Origin: a virus
Virus record (IMG/VR): IMGVR_UViG_3300037089_001002
Location: 1 to 25,718 of that record
Reading direction: 5' to 3' (one strand)
DNA: 25,718 nt
The notes under the pieces were generated by a model. The model saw only the letters and a list, made by a program, of their open reading frames with translations. It searched no databases and was not told the DNA's origin. The number at the start of each line of letters is the position of its first letter. Position 1 is the stretch's first letter. A program made the position numbers and the translations under genes. Below are positions 14,120-22,304 of the stretch, one piece after another.

Positions 14120-14433
14120 GTTTTATCCACCTTCCGGTGCAAGGAAAGATTCGTGAGCCCGCGCGGCGGATTGACCACCTTAGCCACCACGTAGTACGTG
14201 CCGTCCGGCCATACCACCTGATCCTTGCAGGCTGGCGCGGTAATGACGGCCGGATCCACTTCGATCTCGCCGAAGTAACCGGGAGCCGCCGGCTGCACGA
14301 TCTGCGGCGGACGCAGGAAACAGAGCGCGTCGATCCCGATGCCCGTCGCATACGGAATGTAGGTGATCGGCGTCCCCATGACTTCCAGGGCCGCCCCGCC
14401 CGCATCCGCAATCGCCTGTTCCAGTTCCGTCAT
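14116..14433 (-). CDS. Head-tail joining protein (gpFII-like)
   Basis: 105 residues with AAGGA ten bases before the ATG. The segment IDALCFLRPPQIVQ, followed by YFGEIEVDPAVITAPACKDQVVWPDGTYYVVA, resembles lambda gpFII-type head-tail joining proteins, which bind the portal vertex and allow the tail to attach. A short helix precedes a beta barrel, and the C-terminus (LSLHRKVDKT) is basic. It starts the second block of genes after the capsid terminator and is coupled to the next gene by ATGA. Confidence 0.6.
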   Translation of the reverse strand: MTELEQAIADAGGAALEVMGTPITYIPYATGIGIDALCFLRPPQIVQPAAPGYFGEIEVDPAVITAPACKDQVVWPDGTYYVVAKVVNPPRGLTNLSLHRKVDKT

Positions 14434-14452
14434 GAGAAATCAATCCTTTTGA

Positions 14453-14488
14453 AAAGAGGGCGGCTCACAGCCGGGCCGAAGCCGCCCT
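14453..14488 (-). terminator. Stem-loop terminator after the major capsid gene
   Basis: On the minus strand, AGGGCGGC (14488-14481), a 16-base loop, and GCCGCCCT (14464-14457) form a perfect eight-base, GC-rich stem, followed by CTTTTC. It begins 17 bases after the capsid stop and precedes the next ribosome binding site. It looks like an intrinsic terminator or mRNA-stabilising hairpin, the usual way to make capsid mRNA more abundant than downstream mRNA. The U-tract is short, so termination is probably partial. Confidence 0.6.
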
Positions 14489-14505
14489 GCACACGCGTGC
14501 GCCTA

Positions 14506-15564
14506 CTAGGAGGTCGTGAGCTTCTGCACCACGGCCGGCTTCAGGCAGATGGGCAGCGGGTTCGACTGGCATTCCACGTCGATGCCCTTGTCGTAGTCCA
14601 TCAGCTTCTGCTTCGCATAGAAGGGCAGGCCCTCCGTGTTGACCGTCTCCAGGTAGTCCGCCGGCGCGAACCAGTTCTTGAAGACCTGCGTCCCCATCGG
14701 GAAGAGGTAGGCGGCATTGGCGTCGATCATCGGCTGCGAGCTGCCCGCCGAATCGCTTACCGATCCGGTGTAGTTGATCCAGGCGACGTTACCGAAGATG
14801 AAGGGTTTCTCGCCGCCCGAGAACAGGCCGGCCGAGTTCGGCTGGTCATTGGCCCCGCTGTAGTCCCCGGCGAGGTTTTGCCCGTTGTTCTGGTAATACG
14901 TGAAGGCTTTCTGCACGTTGGCGTGCGACACAAACGCGTCGTAGAAGCCGTCCGAGCAGAGAGCGACCCAGCCGCGCATCAAGTCACCGCGCAAGGCGGC
15001 CAGAATCAGGCGCTTCACTAGGGCAATCTTGCCCATGATATCCGTGGTCGAGGTGCCCGTCGCGAAACTGGTGCTGGTCTGCGAGATTCCGAAATCACTG
15101 TAGATGTCGAGAATCAGATTGCCCGCGCCGTCCTTCACCTGGCCGCTCTTGAGCACACCCAGTCGCTCCCATTCGAGCGTCTGTTCGAGCTTCAGCTTCA
15201 TCTCGGCCATCTTTTTGCCGAGCAACCGCTGTACGGTCAATGTGTCGTTGGTGCCGGGAGCGCGGCGGCCCATCACGTCGGCGGCCAACACGTTATCGTT
15301 GACCACGTAGTGCGGGATGGCGAAGGTCTTGAGCTTGCCCGTGGCGGTTTTGTTGGCGACGCCGGGGGCGCCCCACTTGACCTGGGGAAGCAGTTGGTTG
15401 GTGATCGGGTCGTAATCGACGCCGACGATGTTCTGCGTGACGCCTTCATCGATAAACAGGCCGAGCGCGCCAAGGCGGCCGTACTGCGGCGTAATGTCGT
15501 TGATGAAGTTCGAGAGCGAAATGACGTTGAAGGCGTCCTGGGAAACCACGTTTACGAGATTCAT
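14506..15564 (-). CDS. Major capsid protein (lambda gpE-like)
   Basis: 352 residues starting at an ATG with AAAAAGAGG nine bases upstream. The N-terminus DAFNVISLSNFINDITPQYGRLGALGLF followed by EGVTQNIVGVDYD and LLPQVKWGAPG is the pattern of the HK97-fold phage capsid E family. Also typical are TFAIPHYVVNDNVLAADVMGRRAPGT and the C-terminal YLETVNTEGLPFYAKQ. It forms the icosahedral shell. It follows a decoration gene and a protease/scaffold gene, as in lambda, and is followed by a stem-loop. Confidence 0.92.
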   Translation of the reverse strand: MNLVNVVSQDAFNVISLSNFINDITPQYGRLGALGLFIDEGVTQNIVGVDYDPITNQLLPQVKWGAPGVANKTATGKLKTFAIPHYVVNDNVLAADVMGRRAPGTNDTLTVQRLLGKKMAEMKLKLEQTLEWERLGVLKSGQVKDGAGNLILDIYSDFGISQTSTSFATGTSTTDIMGKIALVKRLILAALRGDLMRGWVALCSDGFYDAFVSHANVQKAFTYYQNNGQNLAGDYSGANDQPNSAGLFSGGEKPFIFGNVAWINYTGSVSDSAGSSQPMIDANAAYLFPMGTQVFKNWFAPADYLETVNTEGLPFYAKQKLMDYDKGIDVECQSNPLPICLKPAVVQKLTTS

Positions 15565-15594
15565 AGTGTGTCTGCCTCTTTTTCCTTGGGCGCC

Positions 15595-16404
15595 TTAGAC
15601 GCCGTAGCCCACTCGCGTGGCCATGCCCGCGGCAGCGAGTTGCGCAATGGCCGCCGTCTTTTGCGGGGCGGTCATACCCGAAGTCCATTGCAGGCCGTTC
15701 TCCTTGAAGATCGCGGGGCCTTGCACCACGGCCACCGCCGTTACGTCCGCCGTGGGCGTTGCCGCTTGCAGCAACACGGCAGCGGCAACCGCCGAGCCAT
15801 CGACCGCGGCTGGCGTCACCTGCGCATACTTGCCCGATCCCGCCGCCACGGTCACATCGAAGCCGTCGCCCACCACGAAATCGTGAGAGGTGATTGCCAA
15901 GAGCGCGAATTTAATATCGCCGCTGAACACTGTGCCAGTGGTGATTGCCGCCGTGACCGTCCCGACCTCCCCGCCGAGGGGATCGACCACGCTGAACAGT
16001 CCCGCATTGGCCGCGGCCAGAACGCAGTACACGCGGTAGATGCCGACCTTGCAGTTCACCCCAATCGGCGCCGTAGCGTCCATGGTGAGCGAACCGCTGC
16101 TCGCGGTGTTGCCGCCGGCCTTCGCCGCGGAAGTCGCCGCCCCGATGGTGATCTTTCCCATCACCTGACCGAGCACACAGGTCGCCGTGCCGGAGACAAT
16201 CGTGATCGTATTCCGGACCCAGTTGACCTCTTCGCCCTCTTCGAACAGCAGCACGTCGCTGATGCGCGGGAGTTCGTTGATGGTAGTGCCCACAAGGCCC
16301 ATGCCCAAGGCGAGGATCGCCGGCCAGGTCTCGGGCGTGATGAGAATCAGCGCGATTGCGAAGATGACGCTGAGCCCCAGAAATACTTTCGTGTTCGTCC
16401 GCAT
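15595..16404 (-). CDS. Head decoration protein (gpD-like) with hydrophobic N-terminus
   Basis: 269 residues. The start at 16404 is supported by AAGGAGGTGGTC immediately upstream. From about residue 45 on, the sequence follows the lambda gpD-type decoration pattern: low-charge beta, then GIYRVYCVLAAANAGLFSVVDPLGGEVGTVTA, then GDIKFALLAI and FVVGDGFDVTVAAGSGKY, then VDGSAVAAAVLL and a C-terminal helix AAIAQLAAAGMATRVGYGV. The first ~40 residues are unusual: two hydrophobic segments, VFLGLSVIFAIALILI and PAILALGMGLVG, separated by TPETW, which look membrane-like. An internal ATG at 16305 lacks a good ribosome binding site. The N-terminus may be a fused short membrane protein or a processed pro-region. 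Confidence 0.75.
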   Translation of the reverse strand: MRTNTKVFLGLSVIFAIALILITPETWPAILALGMGLVGTTINELPRISDVLLFEEGEEVNWVRNTITIVSGTATCVLGQVMGKITIGAATSAAKAGGNTASSGSLTMDATAPIGVNCKVGIYRVYCVLAAANAGLFSVVDPLGGEVGTVTAAITTGTVFSGDIKFALLAITSHDFVVGDGFDVTVAAGSGKYAQVTPAAVDGSAVAAAVLLQAATPTADVTAVAVVQGPAIFKENGLQWTSGMTAPQKTAAIAQLAAAGMATRVGYGV

Positions 16405-16405
16405 G

Positions 16406-16762
16406 TTAGACCACCTCCTTCTTTCTGAGGCTCAGCCCGATGAGCTTGCCTACTTTGCCCCACCCTTCCGCTTTGCCTTCGGCAACCGGAGCGCCGGGCA
16501 GTTTCGCGTCGGTGCCGGGCATGACGCCCGTGTTCAACGGCGCCTGCGCGTCCGCCGCGACTTTCGCGCTCAGCAGTTCGGTACTGACTGCCTGCGCTGT
16601 TTTGCCCGCCGTCAGGAACTCCGCCGCCTTCGCGGCCGGAACGCCTGCAACCGAGCACAATTCGACGATCCCGAGAGCCCGCGCAAAGCCTTGCGCTTCG
16701 GCTTTCGTTACCGCCTCTTTCAGTTCTGCGGCCGTATGCACCGCCGCGTTTTCGCCTTCCAT
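16406..16762 (-). CDS. Internal-start scaffold protein (Nu3-like)
   Basis: An in-frame ATG inside the capsid protease gene, residue M278, is preceded by AAAAAGGAG six bases upstream, a near-perfect ribosome binding site. The 118-residue product (MEGENAAVHTAAELKEAVTKAE...) is Ala/Glu/Lys-rich helix, like a scaffold. In lambda the scaffold Nu3 is made from an internal start in gene C in exactly this arrangement. The site lies after the protease domain and a short basic linker. Confidence 0.7.
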   Translation of the reverse strand: MEGENAAVHTAAELKEAVTKAEAQGFARALGIVELCSVAGVPAAKAAEFLTAGKTAQAVSTELLSAKVAADAQAPLNTGVMPGTDAKLPGAPVAEGKAEGWGKVGKLIGLSLRKKEVV

Positions 16763-17593
16763 TGTTGGCTCCTTTTTGCCATGTCTCGCGGCGGCTGCCG
16801 CAGACCTCGATGCGGACATTCGGCCGAAGCCAGTCCGCGAAACTTCTGCCTGGAGTGCCGCAATCGCGGTCCCCAGGTCTCCCGGCGCATCGGCCAGCTT
16901 CGCCGCGATCGCCGCCGGGGCGCCTTCGAACAGCCGAGCGCCCAGCTTCACCACATCCTGGGCCAGCATCTTGCGTCCCATCGCGACCGCGCCCACGAAC
17001 TCGCCGTACAGCCGGTCGATCTGGCCCTGGATCTCTTCCTGCCCGGCGGCATCGAGCGGCTCGTAGGGGTTACCGAGCGTCTTACCCTCGCCCGCCGAAA
17101 TCAGCGTTACGCCGATGCCGATTTTCTTCAGCATCTCGGAGTAATCCATATGCGCGCAGTAGACACCGATGGAACCCACACCGCCGGTGATCGGCGACAT
17201 GAACAGCTGCTTTGCCTGCGAGGCCAGCAGGTAGCCCGCCGAGTAGGCAATCGTCGAGGCCACCGCGTAACAGGGCTTGTCGAGCGCTGCGATCATGGCC
17301 GCCGTTTCGAACGCGTTGTCCGTCTCGCCGCCCGGAGAATTCACCCGGAGCGCGATGCCGTTTACGTTGGGGTCCGCCGCGGCGATCTTCAACTGGTCCT
17401 GAATCTCGCCGTACGTCGTGCCGCCCCAGCTCCACGCCTCGTTGGAGAGCGGGCCGCTGATGTCAATCACAGCGATGCCGCCCACGATGGCGTATGGCGC
17501 ATTCTCGCCGAAGTAATCCGCCGCCGAGGCCAGCCGGATCAACGCCGGCCGACCGCCGATGCGTTGCGCCACTTCGAGAAACCGTTGGTTCAC
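16406..17593 (-). CDS. Capsid maturation protease, S49 (lambda gpC-like), with scaffold tail
   Basis: 395 residues. The start is GTG at 17593, overlapping the portal stop (GTGA) and preceded by AGGAGG four bases away; longer versions into the portal gene are out of register with it. The N-terminal domain has the S49 (SppA/ClpP-like) fold: IAVIDISGPLS, LRVNSPGGE, then the nucleophile motif AYSAGYLLAS with Ser118, GGVGSIGV, and GEGKTLGNPYEPL with Lys171 as probable general base. The C-terminal ~118 residues form a separate helical scaffold domain with its own internal start. The protease degrades scaffold and trims portal and head proteins during maturation. Confidence 0.88.
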   Translation of the reverse strand: MNQRFLEVAQRIGGRPALIRLASAADYFGENAPYAIVGGIAVIDISGPLSNEAWSWGGTTYGEIQDQLKIAAADPNVNGIALRVNSPGGETDNAFETAAMIAALDKPCYAVASTIAYSAGYLLASQAKQLFMSPITGGVGSIGVYCAHMDYSEMLKKIGIGVTLISAGEGKTLGNPYEPLDAAGQEEIQGQIDRLYGEFVGAVAMGRKMLAQDVVKLGARLFEGAPAAIAAKLADAPGDLGTAIAALQAEVSRTGFGRMSASRSAAAAARHGKKEPTMEGENAAVHTAAELKEAVTKAEAQGFARALGIVELCSVAGVPAAKAAEFLTAGKTAQAVSTELLSAKVAADAQAPLNTGVMPGTDAKLPGAPVAEGKAEGWGKVGKLIGLSLRKKEVV

Positions 17594-19161
17594 TTTGCCT
17601 CCTGTGGGACGGGCGCGGGCTCTTCGTCCGGGTTGTCGCCCGGGTTCGCGTCGATGTTGACCCGCGAAGCCCCGTACACGGGCTGGATGCCAAGTTCGGC
17701 CTCGCGCTCGTGATCCCGCGAAATCTCCGCGTCCACGTCTTCCACGTTCCGACCGCGCTTCGCCACTTCGGCTTCGCGGCTCGTGAGCGCCGATTCGATC
17801 TCCATCCGGACGCTCTTCACGTCGGCTTCCGGATCGACCCAATCCCACGGCTGCGAAAGCCATTCGATATCGAGATACAAATCCGGATTCCGTAAATAAT
17901 CGCCCGCGTCGATCACGCCTGCAAGCGCCGCCGCATCCAGCCAGGCCCGCACCACCGGCCGGCAGAACTGGTGCTCGATCACGTTCTGCTGGTATTGCTC
18001 CCACATGCGCCGCAAGGCGATCAGACGGATGCGGGACCGCGAGTAGTTCGACCCGTCCGTGTTGCCCGTCGCCATGTCGTAGGCGACCCGCAGGATGGTG
18101 GCGATCTTCTGCTGCTGTTCGCGCATGAAGACCGCGTAACCCTGCGGCGTGCCAGGATGCGCGTAGAACCCCATCTTTTCCTGCGCGCCCACGTCGATCA
18201 TCGTCAACTGGCCAGGAGCGGATTCGACGTATGCGGTTCCCGCGTCGGCCTGGTCCGTGCCGGCGCTTGTCGTCGAGCGGGAGTGATTGTCATCGTCATC
18301 CGGCGTCGTCGTCTCTTTCCAGGCGAACATATAGGCGCCCAGCTTTTGGCGCAGCCGCTCCGCATCGTCGTAGTCGTCGAGGTCCGCCATCTGAATCAGG
18401 ATCGACGCCAGCGGCGTGATGCCGCGGATCTGATTCCCCCGGATAAACTCGATCACGTGCAGCACGCTCTGCGCCGGCACGGGCACCACCTCGTAGGCGT
18501 TCGGCCAGACCGTCGAATCGCCGGGATGATCCCGATAGAAGTGGTAGGCCACCCTCTGCCGGATCGCGTCGAACTCGATCGAGCCGCGCATGATATTCAG
18601 GGGCGACGCCATCTCGCCAGATTGCCGCCAGAACGCGAGCTGCTCCGGTTCAATCAGCTCAATCTGCAACGGCACCCGCAGACCCGTGGGTGACAGATCC
18701 GACACGAGCCGAGGCCGGAGTCGCGCGAACGCCTCGCCGGCTTCGACCGCGTTCCGGCACACGAGCGCCTGCTGCCCGTAGAAGCTCTGGAAGCTATCCG
18801 GCTTGCCGTCCGGTCCGATCTTGCGCGTCGCGCTGGCCTGGGGCACCCACAGGTTCCATTCGCGCTGCAATTTCTGACGGGTTACCGGGTCCGGATGCTT
18901 GAAGTGCGGCCGGCGCCCGGTTCCAATCACTTCCGCCACGAAAGCCGCGATCCCCGCCACAGCCAGGTCGGTATCCATCGCCGCCTTGCGGGCACGGGCC
19001 AGCAATTGGGGGCCATCGCTCAGCGCGAGGCTGTTCACACCCCGCGTGGTCGATCCCATGTGGATCACACGCCGGCCGCCGGTCGCGGCATTGTAGCCGC
19101 CCGTCGAAAATGCGCCCGCCGCCGCCTTCAGTCGCCGCCCGAGAGAGCCGAGTCCGAGCAT
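17590..19161 (-). CDS. Portal protein (lambda gpB-like)
   Basis: 523 residues, starting at an ATG that overlaps the gpW-like stop (TGATG). The sequence follows the Phage_portal_2 family: N-terminal GRRVIHMGSTTRGVNSLAL, then the Trp-rich helix REWNLWVP, FYGQQALVCRNAVEAGEAF, PLQIELIEPEQLAF, a long alpha stem region with IRGITPLASILIQMADLDDYDDAE, and EWLSQPWDWVDPEADVKS near the C-terminus. It forms the dodecameric ring at one vertex through which DNA is packaged. The C-terminal 40 residues are acidic, Pro-rich and probably flexible. Confidence 0.92.
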   Translation of the reverse strand: MLGLGSLGRRLKAAAGAFSTGGYNAATGGRRVIHMGSTTRGVNSLALSDGPQLLARARKAAMDTDLAVAGIAAFVAEVIGTGRRPHFKHPDPVTRQKLQREWNLWVPQASATRKIGPDGKPDSFQSFYGQQALVCRNAVEAGEAFARLRPRLVSDLSPTGLRVPLQIELIEPEQLAFWRQSGEMASPLNIMRGSIEFDAIRQRVAYHFYRDHPGDSTVWPNAYEVVPVPAQSVLHVIEFIRGNQIRGITPLASILIQMADLDDYDDAERLRQKLGAYMFAWKETTTPDDDDNHSRSTTSAGTDQADAGTAYVESAPGQLTMIDVGAQEKMGFYAHPGTPQGYAVFMREQQQKIATILRVAYDMATGNTDGSNYSRSRIRLIALRRMWEQYQQNVIEHQFCRPVVRAWLDAAALAGVIDAGDYLRNPDLYLDIEWLSQPWDWVDPEADVKSVRMEIESALTSREAEVAKRGRNVEDVDAEISRDHEREAELGIQPVYGASRVNIDANPGDNPDEEPAPVPQEAK

Positions 19162-19403
19162 CAGAATCCAATCCCCCGGTTACCGCCGTGCAAGAAGAAC
19201 GTGCGCACCTTGGGAGCCGGGCTCACCGGTGCATCCGTCGCATTGTTGTAGAGCGCTCTGAAGTAGGCGATGGCTTTCAGGATCTCCGCCGTGGTCCGGT
19301 ATACCAGCCGGTTGCCCTCGTGTGTCACTTCGGCATATCCCTTGGACAGGGACGTTTCGAGATTCGCGATGATGCTGTCGAGATCGGAGGTCAAGTAGGC
19401 CAT
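19161..19403 (-). CDS. gpW-like head-tail connector
   Basis: 80 residues between terminase and portal, as in lambda. MAYLTSDLDSIIANLETSLSKGYAEVTHEGNRLVYRTTAEILKAIAYFRALY is the gpW pattern: two helices around a short beta hairpin. gpW joins the portal to the tail connector and stabilises packaged DNA. The start is four bases after the terminase stop. The ~25-residue C-terminal tail after the core makes it slightly longer than lambda gpW (68 residues). Confidence 0.85.
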   Translation of the reverse strand: MAYLTSDLDSIIANLETSLSKGYAEVTHEGNRLVYRTTAEILKAIAYFRALYNNATDAPVSPAPKVRTFFLHGGNRGIGF

Positions 19404-19407
19404 AGCG

Positions 19408-21309
19408 TTACGTCAACCGGATTTGCAGCTTGGGACGCGCGACCACCGGAAGCGGCGTATTCGTACGCAACGCTTCCGCCATCGCTTGAAACTTCTCGAC
19501 TTCTTTATCCAGCCGGAAACTGGTCTGGAACTCCAGCCCGCGCAGACACGCGTGCTGGTAGGCGCGGATATCCAGCCACTCATTGCGGATGCCCTCGCGC
19601 TTTTTCCGCCACTGGAAAATCGGGATCGGATGCGAGTAATCCGGGACTCGGATCTCTGCGGTGAGCATTTCGAACTGATCGAGCGTGCGGCCGGTCGGGA
19701 AGTGGCAGCAGCCCGGCCCTTCCAACACCCGCAGCCGGGCGTACACGGTTTCCTTGAGCCCGTCCACGCCAATTACAAACGCCGGCGACGGCCGGTTCGG
19801 TTTTGTCTTCGACGCCCTGGTGGGCCACGCCGGCCGGTCCTGCCCGTCGCGCCCGATCACCGCCCACACGTTGCGCTGGCGGCGCGCATGGCACCACTTG
19901 CGCACCAGGTCCTGCTGGTAGCTCGCGTCCACGCAGCCCGCGCGGATATTCAGCACGAGGCCGGTCTCGCTCAGGTACGTGCTGGCCAGCAGTTCGTCCA
20001 GTTCCTGCCAACATTGGCTATCGGCCCGCGAGGTGTCGCCGCGGAGTACCCGGTAGTCGAGCGACCAGTTTTCCTCCCGCGCGCCCCACCCCAGAATTTC
20101 CGCCTCAATGCGGTCTCCCTGCACGTCCGCCGCCAGCGTGAGGCACGCAATGCCAGCGGGAATCGGCAGACTGTAGGTTTCGCACCGGGCCAGCAGCGTT
20201 TTGGCGTCCGCCGCGGCTTCGCTCGGGTCTGCCCACGGCTTCCCCTCTTTCAAATTCACGAACGTCTGTTTCGCCCGCGGCTTGTCGTGGTCGCGTTCCC
20301 ACTCCGCCGCCAGGTTCGTCCACTTATTCCCCGGCCAGCCGTAGGGATAGATCAGGGAGCCCACGTGGTAGCTCCGGATATTCATGTGCGCGCCATTGCC
20401 GGGCGCCTGGGGCATCCATTCGCCGCGCGGCAGGATGTCCACTTTCCGCCACTCCTCGAACTGGTCGCCACAGCGCTCGCACTGGTACTGTGCTTTTTCC
20501 GGCTCACCCTTCGGCCAGCGCATCCCGCCCGGCTCTTTCCGCATGAAGCGGTCGGCGCCCCACACCAGTTCCTGCATATGTGTGCAGTAGGGGCAGGGCA
20601 CAAAGAATTCGCGCTGGTCGCCCGCCTGGAACCAGTAGTGGATGTTGCCGCCCTTCCGCGTCGGCGTCGAGGTCAGTAGGATCTTGCGGTCCCAGTAGGC
20701 CGCCGTGCGCTGAATCAGAATGAAGAGCGGGTTGCCTTCCTTGTCCACATCGAGCGGATAGCCGTCCACTTCGTCGGCGTAGACCACCGGCACGGGATCC
20801 GAGCGTAGTCCCACGTTGGAATTGGCGCCGACCAGGATCAGCGAATCCCGGCCGGCGCCGAATTCCTTCATCAGCAGGTTGTTAGAGCCATCGCGTCCCC
20901 GCGATTCAACGACCAGGTCGCGGAGCACCGGAGTGCCGGCGAACATCCGATCCAGGCGGCGCCTGCTGAACTTTTTGGCCGCTCCCTCGGTAGGAAGCAC
21001 GAGCATCATGTCCCGCGGCCACTGGTGCATGTAGGCGCCGAGGAAGTTGAGTCCGCCTTCCGTACCGGCGCCCTGCGCGGCTTTCATGAGCGCGCAAATC
21101 TCGCACGGGTCCGAGGGCGACATGCGGTCCATGATTTCCCGCATGTACGGCACACGCTCGGTGCGCCAGGGGCCAGGCCACGGCGACGGCTTCGTGACCA
21201 TCCGGTAGGCATCCGCCCACTCGGAGACGGTCATGTCGGGCGCGGGTTGCAGACCACTAGCGAAGGCTTCAGCAAGCAACGCTAGGGCGGCCATCAACAA
21301 CCTCGGCAT
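19408..21309 (-). CDS. Terminase large subunit (lambda gpA-like)
   Basis: 633 residues from the ATG at 21309, chosen because TCAGGAG lies five bases upstream; an in-frame ATG at 21363 has no such site. It matches phage terminase GpA. ATPase motifs are the P-loop-like KAAQGAGTEGGLN at 76-88 (no classical GKT/S, as is common in GpA), Walker B VVYADEVD at 175-182, and motif III LLTSTPT at 211-217. A zinc knuckle at C239/C242 and C277/C280 (CPYC, CERC) follows, then the nuclease domain with LTLAADVQGDRIEAEILGW and VDASYQQDLVRKW. It cuts concatemers and pumps DNA into the head. The first ~40 bases overlap the end of the small subunit gene. Confidence 0.92.
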   Translation of the reverse strand: MPRLLMAALALLAEAFASGLQPAPDMTVSEWADAYRMVTKPSPWPGPWRTERVPYMREIMDRMSPSDPCEICALMKAAQGAGTEGGLNFLGAYMHQWPRDMMLVLPTEGAAKKFSRRRLDRMFAGTPVLRDLVVESRGRDGSNNLLMKEFGAGRDSLILVGANSNVGLRSDPVPVVYADEVDGYPLDVDKEGNPLFILIQRTAAYWDRKILLTSTPTRKGGNIHYWFQAGDQREFFVPCPYCTHMQELVWGADRFMRKEPGGMRWPKGEPEKAQYQCERCGDQFEEWRKVDILPRGEWMPQAPGNGAHMNIRSYHVGSLIYPYGWPGNKWTNLAAEWERDHDKPRAKQTFVNLKEGKPWADPSEAAADAKTLLARCETYSLPIPAGIACLTLAADVQGDRIEAEILGWGAREENWSLDYRVLRGDTSRADSQCWQELDELLASTYLSETGLVLNIRAGCVDASYQQDLVRKWCHARRQRNVWAVIGRDGQDRPAWPTRASKTKPNRPSPAFVIGVDGLKETVYARLRVLEGPGCCHFPTGRTLDQFEMLTAEIRVPDYSHPIPIFQWRKKREGIRNEWLDIRAYQHACLRGLEFQTSFRLDKEVEKFQAMAEALRTNTPLPVVARPKLQIRLT

Positions 21310-21982
21310 ATTGGCTCCTGATTTCTGTGGCAATTCGTTGATCCACGTCCCGCAGCGCGGCACGGATGCGCCGCTCTATTTCTCCCAGGTCCGTCAACCC
21401 GAGTAGATTCGGAGCCAACGACGTGGCCACCGATTCCCGCCCCTGCGCGTGCATCCGCCCCATGGCGGCGAAAGCCTTCTGCACCTCGTCAGCCGCCAGC
21501 AGCTCGCCGTCTTCCTTGGCCAGCGCGCGCTCCGCCGCCAACGCGTTCGCCCGCTGCTCGCGCGTCTTCCACACCATGAACGAGTCGCCATCGACCACGT
21601 TGTCCAGCGCCGCCCGGGCCAGGCGCTCCGCCAGCGGAACCGGCGGCGGCAACGGGTCCGGAAACGCGGCCAGCCAGTCGTCCGAGTGGCGCGAGAGCGT
21701 TGAGGGGGCGTTTTCGACTACCCCTTCCAGCAGCGGCAGAGTTTTCGGAGGGGTCGTCACGGCTGGCGCGGCGCCGGTGGGTGCGGCGGAACTCCCGCGT
21801 TGCAACGCCTGGTCCGTAGTCGCCGCCCACCGCGCGTCCGCGTCCGCGGAATCGATGCGTTTTTCGGAATTTTGCAGGATCCGGCCGGCCGCAAGGGCCT
21901 TTTGCACCGCGCGCAGCGTTCCGCCCTTCAGGCCGTGGGCCTTCCGGTGCGCCGCGTACTGCCGATATCCCATCAACGCCAT
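21269..21982 (-). CDS. Terminase small subunit (Nu1-like DNA-binding protein)
   Basis: 237 residues if started at the ATG at 21982 (MALMGYRQYAAHRKAHGLKG). An ATG at 21973 and a GTG at 22051 are alternatives, none with a strong ribosome binding site, so the start is uncertain. Residues ~5-35 fit a winged helix-turn-helix of the Nu1 type (YRQYAAHRKAHGL then GTLRAVQKALAAGRI). A Pro/Ala-rich linker follows, then a C-terminal helical region (DEVQKAFAAMG, then LGEIERRIRAALRDVDQRIATEIRSQYAE), as in small terminases. It recognises the packaging site next to the large subunit gene. Overlap with the large subunit supports the pairing. Confidence 0.7.
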   Translation of the reverse strand: MALMGYRQYAAHRKAHGLKGGTLRAVQKALAAGRILQNSEKRIDSADADARWAATTDQALQRGSSAAPTGAAPAVTTPPKTLPLLEGVVENAPSTLSRHSDDWLAAFPDPLPPPVPLAERLARAALDNVVDGDSFMVWKTREQRANALAAERALAKEDGELLAADEVQKAFAAMGRMHAQGRESVATSLAPNLLGLTDLGEIERRIRAALRDVDQRIATEIRSQYAEVVDGRPSVAC

Positions 21983-22228
21983 AAGACTACCCGACGACAA
22001 ACCTACGCCTAAGACTGACGACTCCCCAAAAACCCACTCACGATCCCTCACTTGCCGTCAATTTACCCGCACGCGGCGGGTGGCCTGGGAAGGACCCACT
22101 GAACCAAGGGAACTGTTAGAAGGAAAGGCCAATACGACTCAGCGGAACTTACATCGAGGAAAGATCGAAGGTTTGCGACTCAACTTACCCGACCCAGCTT
22201 CGGGCCGCGACTGGCTACCGATTCGGGC

Positions 22229-22242
22229 GGTAGTCGGCTACC
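22229..22242. repeat. Small hairpin GGTAG-TCGG-CTACC
   Basis: A five-base stem with a four-base loop. A second GGCTACC lies at 22213-22219, so two alternative pairings are possible. It lies in the intergenic region upstream of the small terminase gene. Too short to assign; possible part of a packaging site. Confidence 0.3.
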
Positions 22243-22304
22243 AAGGAAGCTATCACGGATTAGTTGGGGTGTCAAGAGCAACACATCTACAGGTTGTGTA
22301 CTCA

